From the NCBI RefSeq assembly GCF_001695855.1, contig NZ_MBSS01000011.1, forward strand, positions 62,001 through 126,000: a stretch of 64,000 nt of DNA, read 5' to 3'. A program made the translations under genes and the position numbers. Below are positions 45,086-54,057 of this stretch, piece by piece. A model generated the notes under the pieces. The model was not told the DNA's origin. It saw only the letters and a program-made list of their open reading frames with translations, and searched no databases. Within the stretch, counting starts at the first letter, position 1. Every line of letters begins with the position of its first letter. The stretch comes from Ensifer sp. LC163 (GTDB lineage: Bacteria; Pseudomonadota; Alphaproteobacteria; Rhizobiales; Rhizobiaceae).

Positions 45086-46386
45086 GTACTTTTTCACCCA
45101 GAGAAATCGTGTCGGAACTCGATCGTTTCATCATCGGCCAGAACGACGCCAAGCGCGCGGTCGCGATTGCGTTGCGCAATCGCTGGCGGCGCCAGCAGCT
45201 CGGTGACGAGCTGCGCGACGAGGTCATGCCGAAGAACATCCTGATGATCGGGCCGACCGGCGTCGGCAAGACGGAAATCTCCCGCCGCCTGGCGAAACTT
45301 GCCGGCGCGCCCTTCGTCAAGGTCGAGGCGACCAAGTTCACCGAAGTCGGCTACGTCGGCCGCGACGTCGAGCAGATCGTCCGTGACCTCGTCGAAGTCG
45401 GCATCGGTCTCGTGCGCGAAAAGCGCCGGGCGGAAGTCAAGGCGAAGGCCCATCAGAATGCCGAGGAGCGCGTGCTCGACGCACTGGTCGGCGCCACGGC
45501 CTCGCCCGCAACGCGCGATTCGTTCCGCAAGAAGCTGCGCGCCAACGAGCTGGACGACAAGGAAATCGAGGTCGACGTCGCCGAGACCGGTGCGCCGGGC
45601 GGCTTCGAAATCCCGGGCATGCCGGGCGCCAATATCGGCGTGCTGAACCTGTCGGAAATGTTCGGCAAGGCGCTTGGCGCACGCACCAAGAAGGTCAAGA
45701 CGACGGTCAAGGCTTCCTACGAGGTGCTTGTCAACGACGAGTCCGACAAGCTGCTCGACAATGAGCAGATCCAGCGCGAGGCGGTGCGGGCGGTCGAGGA
45801 CGACGGCATCGTCTTCCTCGACGAGATCGACAAGATCGCGTCGCGCGAAGGCGGCATGGGCGCCGGCGTATCGCGCGAAGGCGTGCAGCGGGATCTGTTG
45901 CCGCTGGTCGAAGGTACGACGGTGGCGACCAAGTATGGACCGGTGAAGACCGACCACATTCTCTTCATCGCGTCGGGCGCGTTCCATGTGTCGAAGCCTT
46001 CCGACCTTTTGCCCGAGCTGCAGGGCCGACTGCCGATCCGGGTCGAGCTGCGCGCGCTGACGAAGGAAGACTTCCGCCGCATCCTGACGGAGACCGAGGT
46101 GAGCCTCATCCGCCAGTACAAGGCGCTGCTCGAGACGGAAGAAGTGAAGCTCGACTTCACCGACGACGCCATCGATGCGCTGGCCGACGTGGCCGTTCAG
46201 CTCAACTCAAGCGTCGAGAACATCGGCGCCCGGCGCCTGCAGACAGTGATGGAGCGTGTATTGGACGAAATCTCGTTCAACGCCCCGGACCGTGCCGGCC
46301 AGGGTGTAACGATCGATGCGGAATATGTCCGCAAGCATGTCGGCGATCTCGCCGCCAACACCGACCTGTCGCGTTACATCCTGTAA
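45082..46386 (+). CDS. hslU: ATP-dependent protease ATPase subunit HslU
   Basis: 434 residues. AAA+ ATPase with Walker [21 protein letters not shown] near residue 57, Walker [13 protein letters not shown], and the C-terminal LSRYIL that docks into HslV. An intermediate domain lies between about 110 and 220. It unfolds substrates for HslV. ATG overlaps the GNAT stop (ATGA). The stop codon is within a repeated hairpin (46371-46410). Confidence 0.98.
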   Translation: MSTFSPREIVSELDRFIIGQNDAKRAVAIALRNRWRRQQLGDELRDEVMPKNILMIGPTGVGKTEISRRLAKLAGAPFVKVEATKFTEVGYVGRDVEQIVRDLVEVGIGLVREKRRAEVKAKAHQNAEERVLDALVGATASPATRDSFRKKLRANELDDKEIEVDVAETGAPGGFEIPGMPGANIGVLNLSEMFGKALGARTKKVKTTVKASYEVLVNDESDKLLDNEQIQREAVRAVEDDGIVFLDEIDKIASREGGMGAGVSREGVQRDLLPLVEGTTVATKYGPVKTDHILFIASGAFHVSKPSDLLPELQGRLPIRVELRALTKEDFRRILTETEVSLIRQYKALLETEEVKLDFTDDAIDALADVAVQLNSSVENIGARRLQTVMERVLDEISFNAPDRAGQGVTIDAEYVRKHVGDLAANTDLSRYIL

Positions 46387-46410
46387 CGCTGGCGTTACAG
46401 GATGTAACGC
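46371..46410. repeat. Two back-to-back 19-bp palindromes across the hslU stop codon
   Basis: GCGTTACATCCTGTAACGC (46371-46389) and GCGTTACAGGATGTAACGC (46392-46410) are exact reverse complements of each other, each with 8-base inverted arms. Together they hold four copies of GCGTTACA in alternating orientation and can fold into a 19-base stem. The first encodes the last residues and the stop of hslU. Confidence 0.7.
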
Positions 46411-46454
46411 AGGGGTCGCCGCAGTACTTTGCGTGTCGGCAACTGTGAAGATGC

Positions 46455-46490
46455 AAGGCGCCCGTCTCTCGACAGGCGCCTTCATTTTTT
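46455..46490 (+). terminator. Intrinsic terminator of the hslV-hslU operon
   Basis: AAGGCGCC (46455-46462) pairs with GGCGCCTT (46475-46482) around a 12-base loop, then CATTTTTTC. Typical Rho-independent terminator about 70 bases after hslU. Confidence 0.85.
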
Positions 46491-46603
46491 CTAACACGGA
46501 AACCGCAATCGATTGTGGCCGGAGGCATTATTCCGACATGATCCTGTCGTAGGAGCCGCGCCGCCGGATATGGCGTCTCCACCGTTCATAGGAAGAAGAG
46601 ATC

Positions 46604-47548
46604 GTGCGTTTTACCGCCTGCATGCTCGCTATCGCCACGTTTTGCCTGACCGCAGGCCAGACGATGGCGGCCAATGTTGTTCCGCCGGGCAACCGGAACG
46701 TCGAACAACCCGGCATCCCGGGCGCATCCGTTCGCCGCACCAAGGCCGGCCGCACATCCTTCGATGCCAAATACGAGAAGGTGCGGGATCTGCTTGCCAA
46801 TGACCGGCAGCTGATCAGCAAGATCAAGTCGACGTCACGCGCCTATGGCATCGCGCCGATCCACATGATCGGCGCCATCGTCGGCGAACACACCTATAAT
46901 GTCGACGCCTACGATCGGCTGCAGTCCTATTACGTCAAGGCCGCGGCCTATGCCGGCAACAGCTTCCAGTTCGGTTATGACGGCGAGACGGTGGCTGATT
47001 TCGTCGCCCGTCCGCAGTTTGCCGACTGCACGGGAAAGAAGAGTTCCTATTCGCTGTGGAGCTGCCGCGAGCGGGTCTGGGACAGCGAGTTCCGCGGCAA
47101 ATCCGTCGGTGGCAAGTCCTTTCCGGACAATCGCTTCAGTGCCGTCTTCTTCCAGCCTTTCTTTGCCGGCCAGACCTTCGGTCTTGGGCAGATCAATCCG
47201 CTGACCGCCCTGATGCTGACCGATATCGTGTCGAAGACGTCGGGCTACGAGCGGCTCGACGAGAACAACGCCGCCGGCGTCTATGAGGCGATCATGGATC
47301 CTGATGTCTCGCTCGCCTATATGGCCGCCTCGATCCGCCACTCGATCGACGTCTACAAGTCCGTCGCCGGCGTCGACATTTCAGGCAATCCCGGCGTCAC
47401 CGCCACGCTCTACAATATCGGCAACCCCGATCGCCGCGCAGCAGCCCTTGCCGCCAGGAACCAGGGCGGCGAGACCCAGTGGCCCGAGGAAAACTATTAC
47501 GGCTGGCTGGTGAACGACAAGCTTCAAGAGCTCGAAGGCCTGTTGTGA
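46604..47548 (+). CDS. DUF1402-family secreted protein, lysozyme-like
   Basis: 314 residues; GTG start with AGGAAGAAGAG before it. Signal peptide with a cut after about residue 22 (MLAIATFCLTAGQTMAA). The remainder is the DUF1402 family of Rhizobiales. It has traits of lytic transglycosylases: a Glu in HMIGAIVGEHTYN near residue 91, the glycine-rich TFGLGQINPLTALML, and YMAASIRHSIDVY, which are in the order of an SLT fold. A role in peptidoglycan turnover in the periplasm is inferred, not shown. Single gene; a parS-like site begins at its stop codon. Confidence 0.75.
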   Translation: MRFTACMLAIATFCLTAGQTMAANVVPPGNRNVEQPGIPGASVRRTKAGRTSFDAKYEKVRDLLANDRQLISKIKSTSRAYGIAPIHMIGAIVGEHTYNVDAYDRLQSYYVKAAAYAGNSFQFGYDGETVADFVARPQFADCTGKKSSYSLWSCRERVWDSEFRGKSVGGKSFPDNRFSAVFFQPFFAGQTFGLGQINPLTALMLTDIVSKTSGYERLDENNAAGVYEAIMDPDVSLAYMAASIRHSIDVYKSVAGVDISGNPGVTATLYNIGNPDRRAAALAARNQGGETQWPEENYYGWLVNDKLQELEGLL

Positions 47549-47561
47549 TTCACGTGAAGCA
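47546..47561. promoter_or_regulatory. parS-like site between the DUF1402 gene and the P450 gene
   Basis: TGATTCACGTGAAGCA matches the parS consensus at 14 of 16 positions, with the CACGTG centre intact. It begins at the stop codon of the upstream gene and lies otherwise in the short intergenic space. It shares TGATTCACGTGAA with the site at 36787. Confidence 0.45.
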
Positions 47562-47622
47562 CTTTCCTTGATTGCGCCGTAAAAACCTGAAATCCTGGCG
47601 CAATCGAGAAAGGCCTATCACC

Positions 47623-49017
47623 ATGGACGTGCGTCCGGAGCCCTTCGAACCACCGGCTCCCATTCCTCGGGTCGGCGTGCCGTCCTACCTGAAGATCATC
47701 AAGACCGTTCTGCGCAATCCGCTCGAACTCTGGGGCGAGCCATCCTACACGCTGCCGTGGATCGAGACCAGGTTCATCACCCAGCGCACCCTGATCGTCA
47801 ACGATCCCGGCCTCATCCGCTATATCCTCGTCGAAAACGTCGGCAACTATGAGATGTCTAAGGTCCGGCGGCTGATCCTTCGCCCGATCCTGCGCGACGG
47901 TCTTCTGACTGCCGAAGGCGAGATCTGGAAACGGTCGCGCAAGGCGATTGCGCCGGTGTTCACCCCGCGCCACGCCAAGGGATTTGCCGGGCAGATGCTG
48001 CGTCGGTCGGAAGAGTTCGTCGAGCGCTACGCGCAGGCGAAGGTGAAACCGTTCACCACCAATGTCGCCAGCGACATGACCGAACTGACCTTCGATATCC
48101 TGGCGGAAACGCTGTTTTCCGGCGAGGTCGCGGTCGAAAGGGAGGGCTTCGTCCAGAGTGTCGAAGAGCTTCTCCACCGCATGGGGCGCGTCGACCCGAT
48201 GGACATTCTGTTGGCGCCGGAATGGCTGCCACGCCTGACGCGCATCGGCGGCAAGAAGGTCATGAACCGCTTTCGCGCGATCGTTTCGGAAACGATGGCG
48301 CTGAGACGCCGGCGCATGGCGACGGACCCCGCCGGCACGCCCAACGATTTCCTTACCCTGCTGCTGCAGACGGAGGGCGCGAATGGTCTTTCGACCGCGG
48401 AGATCGAGGACAATATCCTCACCTTCATCGGCGCGGGGCACGAGACCACCGCCCGGGCGCTTGCCTGGACGCTCTATTGCGTCGCCAACACGCCGGCTTT
48501 CCGCGAGACCATGGAGGCGGAGATCGATGAGGTGCTCAGGAGCGGTGCCGAACCGGTCGAATGGCTGAACCTGATGCCGCATGTGCTGGCCGCCTTCGAG
48601 GAGGCGATGCGGCTCTACCCGCCGGCGCCATCGATCAATCGCGCTGCGATCGAGGACGACGAGTGGACATCGCCGACCGGCGAGCGTGTGCGGATACCCA
48701 AGGGGATTGCGGTGCTGGTGATGCCATGGACACTGCATCGACACGTGCTCTACTGGGACCGCCCACGTGCTTTCATGCCCGAGCGTTTCCTGCCGGAAAA
48801 CCGCGAGAAGCTGCACCGCTTTCAGTATCTGCCTTTCGGGGCGGGGCCACGCATCTGCATCGGCGCGACCTTCGCGCTGCAGGAGGCCGTCATCGCCCTT
48901 GCCGTCCTGATGCACCGGTTCCGCTTCGACGTTACCGAAGAAACGCAGCCATGGCCGGTGCAGAGGCTGACTACTCAACCGCGGGGCGGCTTGCCGATGA
49001 GGGTTTCGGTTCGCTGA
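47623..49017 (+). CDS. Cytochrome P450
   Basis: 464 residues from the ATG at 47623. The I helix has FIGAGHETTARAL, the K helix ExxR is AFEEAMRLYPPAP, and the heme loop FGAGPRICIG places the ligand at Cys412. No membrane anchor is seen, so it is a soluble bacterial P450. The ExxR/heme style and length are like CYP102/CYP4-related fatty-acid or alkane hydroxylases, but the substrate is not deducible. No ferredoxin or reductase gene is adjacent. The last 47 bases overlap, tail to tail, the secreted-protein gene on the other strand. Confidence 0.95.
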   Translation: MDVRPEPFEPPAPIPRVGVPSYLKIIKTVLRNPLELWGEPSYTLPWIETRFITQRTLIVNDPGLIRYILVENVGNYEMSKVRRLILRPILRDGLLTAEGEIWKRSRKAIAPVFTPRHAKGFAGQMLRRSEEFVERYAQAKVKPFTTNVASDMTELTFDILAETLFSGEVAVEREGFVQSVEELLHRMGRVDPMDILLAPEWLPRLTRIGGKKVMNRFRAIVSETMALRRRRMATDPAGTPNDFLTLLLQTEGANGLSTAEIEDNILTFIGAGHETTARALAWTLYCVANTPAFRETMEAEIDEVLRSGAEPVEWLNLMPHVLAAFEEAMRLYPPAPSINRAAIEDDEWTSPTGERVRIPKGIAVLVMPWTLHRHVLYWDRPRAFMPERFLPENREKLHRFQYLPFGAGPRICIGATFALQEAVIALAVLMHRFRFDVTEETQPWPVQRLTTQPRGGLPMRVSVR

Positions 49018-49594
49018 AGGTCTTGCCGGGAATGGGCGATTGTACGCCGCGTACCGGTGAGTCGGCGGGCATCGGCTGTGGCAGTTGCTTCGATGGCTTC
49101 TTGATCGTCTTGATCGCGGCACAGGTCGCATCCCCGACATTGTCGCAGGGCTTGTAGACGACGATCTCGCTGCCGGCGCCGTCGTCCCAGACCGCCTGGA
49201 TCGTCAGCGTCTTGGCTTCGTTTGCGGGCAGTGAGATGTAGACATACTCGGCCGTTTCGTCGGCGGGCAGGTTGAAGGGGATCTGCGGATTGCACTTGGC
49301 CAGCGGGAAGCGCTTGTCGAGAGCGTCCGAATTGATCGAGTAGCGGATTTCCGATAGCCGGCAATGCATCGTTTGCAATGCGGTAAAATAGATCAGCTGC
49401 CGGTCGTCGTAGTTGCGAAACTGGATCCACCCCGTCTGCTTGTTGGCATCGAGCATCGCCTTGTAGATCGACACATCGGGCAGTTGCGGCTTGTATTCCT
49501 CTTCCTCGGCTGCGTCCTGTGCGCCGCCGGGCTGGGCGAAAAGCAATGCCGCGGCAAGCATGCCGGCGACCGCCGAACCTCTGGAAAATGTCAT
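48971..49594 (-). CDS. Secreted protein of unknown function
   Basis: 207 residues. Signal peptide with a cut after AQPGGAQ (about residue 26). The mature part has four cysteines (in MHCRLSEI, LAKCNPQI, YKPCDNV and DATCAAI), which could form two disulfides. It contains FRNYDDRQLIYFTALQ and YVYISLPANEAKTLTIQAVW, and ends in a Pro-rich tail. I do not recognise the family firmly. The last 47 bases overlap the end of the P450 gene in antisense, which is unusual. Codon use looks normal for the window, so it is probably a true gene. Confidence 0.7.
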   Translation of the reverse strand: MTFSRGSAVAGMLAAALLFAQPGGAQDAAEEEEYKPQLPDVSIYKAMLDANKQTGWIQFRNYDDRQLIYFTALQTMHCRLSEIRYSINSDALDKRFPLAKCNPQIPFNLPADETAEYVYISLPANEAKTLTIQAVWDDGAGSEIVVYKPCDNVGDATCAAIKTIKKPSKQLPQPMPADSPVRGVQSPIPGKTFSEPKPSSASRPAVE

Positions 49595-49736
49595 GCCGCA
49601 CCCCCGTTCGTATCATGTCGCTCTGCTGATCGCGAATGTCCGCGACACGATGGCCTTCTCTTCCAATATGTCATATCACCGGATCGATCCCCAATGAACC
49701 CGGGCTGCCCCGGCCGAAACACTGGACTGGTTTGAA

Positions 49737-51740
49737 TTGACGTCCCATTTTCTTCTCGGCATCGATACCGGTGGAACCTACACCGACGCCGTTCTCTTCA
49801 GCGAAACGGCGGGTGTCGTCGCCAAGGCAAAGGCGCTGACGACGCGGCACGATCTGGCCGTCGGGATTTCCGGCGCGGTCGAGCAGGTGTTGCAAAAGGC
49901 AGATGTCCCGGCCTCCGCCATCAGCCTCGTGTCGTTGTCGACCACCCTTGCCACCAACGCGCTCGTCGAGGGCCAGGGCGGCCGTGCCGGCCTGGTGATG
50001 ATCGGCTTTGGCCCCGACGACCTCAAGCGCGACGGGCTGCAGGACGCGCTCGGCTCCGATCCGGTCATATTCCTGCCGGGCGGTCACAACGTTCACGGCG
50101 GCGAGACGCCACTCGACATGACCGCGCTTGACGAGGCCCTGCCGATCCTGGCCGCTCAGGTTTCCTCCTTCGCGATCGCCGGCTATTTCGCCGTCCGCAA
50201 TCCGGATCACGAGAAGCGGGTGCGCGACCGCATCCGCGAAGTCTCGCATCTGCCGGTCACCTGCAGCCATGAGCTCTCTTCAAAGCTCGGTGGCCCGCGC
50301 CGGGCGCTGACGACACTTCTGAACGCCCGGCTCGTCTCGATGATCGACCGCCTGATCGGCTCTTGCGAAGGCTTTCTGAAATCCCGTGGCATCGATGTGC
50401 CAATGATGGTGGTGCGCGGCGATGGCGCCTTGATCTCGGCCGAAGAGGCGAGGCTCCGGCCGATCGAGACGATCCTCTCCGGACCCGCCGCCAGCCTTGT
50501 CGGCGCGCGGCACCTGACCGGCCTCGACAATGCCGTCGTCTCGGATATCGGCGGCACAACGACGGATGTCGCTGTGCTCGACCGGGGTCGTCCGCGGCTC
50601 GACGCCGAAGGTGCGGTGGTCGGCGGCTTCCGCACCATGGTCGAGGCGGTGGCGATGCGGACCTATGGTCTCGGCGGCGATTCGGAGGTTCGCATCAATG
50701 ATCGCGGGCTGAAAGCGAAGATCGATCTTGGGCCGCGGCGGCTGATGCCGCTCAGCCTTGCGGCTGCATTGCATGGCGATGCGGTGTTGTCCGTGCTCGA
50801 AAGGCAGTTGCGAGCTCAGCATGTCGGCCGTCACAACGGTCGGCTGGCCGTACGCACCGGTCTCCCCGACCACCTGGCCAGCGGTCTGCAACCACAGGAG
50901 CAGGCGCTTTACGAGCGCATCGGCGCAGTGCCGATCTCGCTGGAAAACCTGCTGACATCCACGCCGCAGCGGGCAACGCTGGACCGGCTGGTGGCGCGAG
51001 GCCTGGTCCATATCTGCGGGCTGACGCCCTCCGACGCGATGCATGTGCTCGGCCGACAGTCGCAATGGAGCGCCGAGGGTGCGCGTCTCGGCATCGAACT
51101 TGCGGCGCGCACCCGCGACGGCTCTGGCCAGCCGATTGCCGCATCCCCCGAGAAAATGGCTGAGATGATCGTCGACCGCGTCACGCGCCAATCGTCCGAA
51201 GTCATCCTGCAGGCCTGTCTCGGCGAAGACGGGGCGGGGGCCATCGACCCGGCGGTCTCGCAGGCGGTCGACCGTGCGCTCAGGCGCGCGCCGGGCATCG
51301 TGCGATTTTCGATCGGTCTCGATCGCCCACTCGTCGGCCTAGGCGCCTCGGCTCCGGTCTATTATCCCGCCATCGCCGGCATGCTCGGCACTGAGCCTGC
51401 TATTCCTGATGAGGCCGACGTGGCGAATGCGGTGGGTGCGGTCGTCGGCCAGGTGCGGGCATCCGTCACCGTGTTCGTCACCACACCGGAAGAGGGCATC
51501 TTCATTGTCAACGGGGCGGGGGTGAGCGAGCGTTTTCTTGATCAGGAGCAGGCGTTTTCAGCGGCGCGGCGTCGTGCCGAAACGATGGCGCTCGAAGCTG
51601 CTCGCACCAACGGTGCCGACGAGCCGGCCTCGATGCTGCGGGAAGAGATCGACGCCCCCGAGGTCGAGGGAAGCCGCAAGCTGGTCGAGGCACGCTTCAT
51701 CGCGTCCGCGAGCGGCAGGCCGCGCATCGCCCATGGATGA
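49737..51740 (+). CDS. Hydantoinase/oxoprolinase-family protein (HyuA-like)
   Basis: 667 residues with a TTG start; no better in-frame start was seen. The ASKHA-type N-terminus LLGIDTGGTYTDAVLFSETA, then SLSTTLATNALVEG, the central SGPAASLVGARHL and VVSDIGGTTTDVAVLDRGRP, match the HyuA/OplA superfamily of ATP-dependent lactam hydrolases and N-methylhydantoinases. A HyuB partner, normally adjacent, is missing. So it is either a stand-alone member or works with a partner elsewhere. The substrate is unknown. It is followed after 115 bases by glcB. Confidence 0.85.
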   Translation: MTSHFLLGIDTGGTYTDAVLFSETAGVVAKAKALTTRHDLAVGISGAVEQVLQKADVPASAISLVSLSTTLATNALVEGQGGRAGLVMIGFGPDDLKRDGLQDALGSDPVIFLPGGHNVHGGETPLDMTALDEALPILAAQVSSFAIAGYFAVRNPDHEKRVRDRIREVSHLPVTCSHELSSKLGGPRRALTTLLNARLVSMIDRLIGSCEGFLKSRGIDVPMMVVRGDGALISAEEARLRPIETILSGPAASLVGARHLTGLDNAVVSDIGGTTTDVAVLDRGRPRLDAEGAVVGGFRTMVEAVAMRTYGLGGDSEVRINDRGLKAKIDLGPRRLMPLSLAAALHGDAVLSVLERQLRAQHVGRHNGRLAVRTGLPDHLASGLQPQEQALYERIGAVPISLENLLTSTPQRATLDRLVARGLVHICGLTPSDAMHVLGRQSQWSAEGARLGIELAARTRDGSGQPIAASPEKMAEMIVDRVTRQSSEVILQACLGEDGAGAIDPAVSQAVDRALRRAPGIVRFSIGLDRPLVGLGASAPVYYPAIAGMLGTEPAIPDEADVANAVGAVVGQVRASVTVFVTTPEEGIFIVNGAGVSERFLDQEQAFSAARRRAETMALEAARTNGADEPASMLREEIDAPEVEGSRKLVEARFIASASGRPRIAHG

Positions 51741-51855
51741 TCTTTTCGATTTTGGAAACAATTCTTAGCATCCTTGCTGAATTGACAGGGAATGAATTGG
51801 TGAGAAACTGCCGGCCTTTCACGCGCGCGAATGGCCTATTTTAAGGAGTTAGAAG

Positions 51856-54027
51856 ATGGACCGCATTGAGAAGTACGGATTGAAGATCGATGCTGGTCTG
51901 CATGACTTTCTGGTCGACGAGGCGATGCCGGGCACGGGCGTCGATGCCGAGCGGTTTTTTGCCGCGCTGGCGGAGATCGTTCATGGCCTTGCGCCGAAGA
52001 ACCGCGCCTTGCTCGCCAAGCGCGACGATCTGCAGGCCAGGATCGACGCCTGGTATCGCGAAAATGGTGCGCCGAGCGACCTCGAAGCCTATCAGGGCTT
52101 TCTGAAGGAGATCGGTTACCTCCTGCCCGAAGGCCCCGGCTTTTCCGTTTCGACAGGCAATGTCGATCCGGAGATCGCAACGATCGCCGGTCCGCAACTC
52201 GTTGTTCCCGTCATGAACGCCCGCTATGCCCTCAACGCTGCCAACGCACGCTGGGGCTCGCTCTACGACGCGCTCTACGGCACCGACGCCATTTCCGACG
52301 AAGACGGTGCGGAAAAGGGACGCGGCTATAACGCCAAGCGCGGCGCCAAGGTCATTGCCTGGGCGCGCGACTTCCTCGACGCGAGCGCACCGCTGGAAAA
52401 CGGCAGCTGGACGGATGTCGCGTCGCTGACGATCGCCTCCGGCAGCCTTTCGGTAACGCTTGCAGGCGGAGCGAAGACGACGCTTCGCAATTCCGCGCAG
52501 TTTGCCGGCTATGCGGGTTCGGCTGACGCGCCGTCACAGATCGTTCTCCGGCACAACAATCTGCATGCCGTCGTCGTTCTCGATGCGACCACGCCGATCG
52601 GCAAGGATGACCCGGCCCATATTTCCGACGTCATTCTCGAATCCGCGATCACCACGATCATGGATTGCGAAGACTCCATTGCCGCCGTCGACGCCGAAGA
52701 CAAGATCGTCGTCTACAGGAACTGGCTCGGCCTGATGAAGGCCGATCTCGAGGAAGAAGTCGCCAAGGGCGGCCGCACCTTCACGCGCCGTCTCAACGCC
52801 GACCGTGTCTACACGGCGCCGGGCGGCGGAACCCTGACCTTGCCGGGCCGCTCGCTGATGCTCGTGCGCAATGTCGGGCACCTGATGACGAATCCGGCTA
52901 TCCTTGATCGCGAAGGAAACGAGGTGCCGGAAGGCATCATGGATGCGATGGCAACCGCGCTGATCGCGTTGCACGACATTGGCGAGGGCGGCCGCCGCAT
53001 GAACTCTCGCGAGGGTTCGATGTATGTCGTCAAGCCGAAGATGCACGGGCCGGAAGAGGTCGCCTTCGCCTGCGAGATCTTCTCGCGCGTCGAGGCGGCG
53101 CTCGGCATGCCTGAGAACACCATGAAGATGGGCATCATGGACGAGGAACGCCGCACGACGGTCAACCTCAAGGAGTGCATCCGCGCCGCGCGCGAACGCG
53201 TCGTCTTCATCAACACCGGCTTCCTCGATCGCACCGGCGACGAGATCCATACCTCGATGGAAGCGGGCCCGATGATCCGCAAGGGCGACATGAAACAGGC
53301 TGCATGGATCGCGGCTTACGAAAACTGGAACGTCGACATCGGTCTCGAATGCGGGCTTTCCGGCCACGCACAGATCGGCAAGGGCATGTGGGCCATGCCC
53401 GACCTGATGGCGGCGATGCTGGAGCAGAAGATCGCGCATCCGAAGGCCGGCGCCAACACCGCCTGGGTGCCGTCGCCGACCGCGGCGACCCTGCACGCCA
53501 CCCACTATCACCGGGTCAATGTCACCGATGTCCAGGCTGGCCTGAAGAGCCGGGCCCGGGCCAAGCTCAGCGATATTCTGTCGGTTCCGGTCGCAACCCG
53601 TCCGAACTGGACGGCGGACGAGATCCAGCGAGAGCTCGACAACAATGCGCAGGGTATTCTCGGCTACGTCGTGCGCTGGGTCGACCAGGGCGTCGGTTGC
53701 TCCAAGGTGCCTGATATCAACAACATCGGCCTGATGGAGGATCGCGCCACGCTGCGGATTTCGGCGCAGCACATGGCCAACTGGCTGCACCACGGTGTCG
53801 TCGCCGAGCGCCAAGTGGTCGAGACGATGAAGCGCATGGCCGCCGTCGTCGACGGCCAGAACGCCGATGATCCGCACTATGTCGCGATGGCCGGCAATTT
53901 CGACGGCTCGATCGCCTTCCAGGCGGCACTCGAGCTGGTGCTCAAGGGCCGGGAACAGCCGAACGGCTATACCGAACCGGTCCTGCACCGCCGTCGTCGC
54001 GAGTTGAAGGCCCGGCTGACCGCCTGA
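51856..54027 (+). CDS. glcB: Malate synthase G
   Basis: 723 residues, the typical length of the G isoform. AAGGAG 8 bases before the ATG. It starts [38 protein letters not shown] carries the metal-binding acidic residues and [20 protein letters not shown] the catalytic region. [19 protein letters not shown] is also a hallmark. It condenses glyoxylate with acetyl-CoA to malate. No glycolate oxidase genes or isocitrate lyase are adjacent. It converges on the chemoreceptor gene. Confidence 0.97.
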   Translation: MDRIEKYGLKIDAGLHDFLVDEAMPGTGVDAERFFAALAEIVHGLAPKNRALLAKRDDLQARIDAWYRENGAPSDLEAYQGFLKEIGYLLPEGPGFSVSTGNVDPEIATIAGPQLVVPVMNARYALNAANARWGSLYDALYGTDAISDEDGAEKGRGYNAKRGAKVIAWARDFLDASAPLENGSWTDVASLTIASGSLSVTLAGGAKTTLRNSAQFAGYAGSADAPSQIVLRHNNLHAVVVLDATTPIGKDDPAHISDVILESAITTIMDCEDSIAAVDAEDKIVVYRNWLGLMKADLEEEVAKGGRTFTRRLNADRVYTAPGGGTLTLPGRSLMLVRNVGHLMTNPAILDREGNEVPEGIMDAMATALIALHDIGEGGRRMNSREGSMYVVKPKMHGPEEVAFACEIFSRVEAALGMPENTMKMGIMDEERRTTVNLKECIRAARERVVFINTGFLDRTGDEIHTSMEAGPMIRKGDMKQAAWIAAYENWNVDIGLECGLSGHAQIGKGMWAMPDLMAAMLEQKIAHPKAGANTAWVPSPTAATLHATHYHRVNVTDVQAGLKSRARAKLSDILSVPVATRPNWTADEIQRELDNNAQGILGYVVRWVDQGVGCSKVPDINNIGLMEDRATLRISAQHMANWLHHGVVAERQVVETMKRMAAVVDGQNADDPHYVAMAGNFDGSIAFQAALELVLKGREQPNGYTEPVLHRRRRELKARLTA

Positions 54028-54057
54028 TCGGGTGGCGCCGGGCTCGTGAAAGCCGGG

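Noticed and set aside
49593-49697. Short plus-strand frame between the secreted protein and HyuA genes
   Set aside because: About 34 codons, no good ribosome binding site and no homologue known to me; probably chance.
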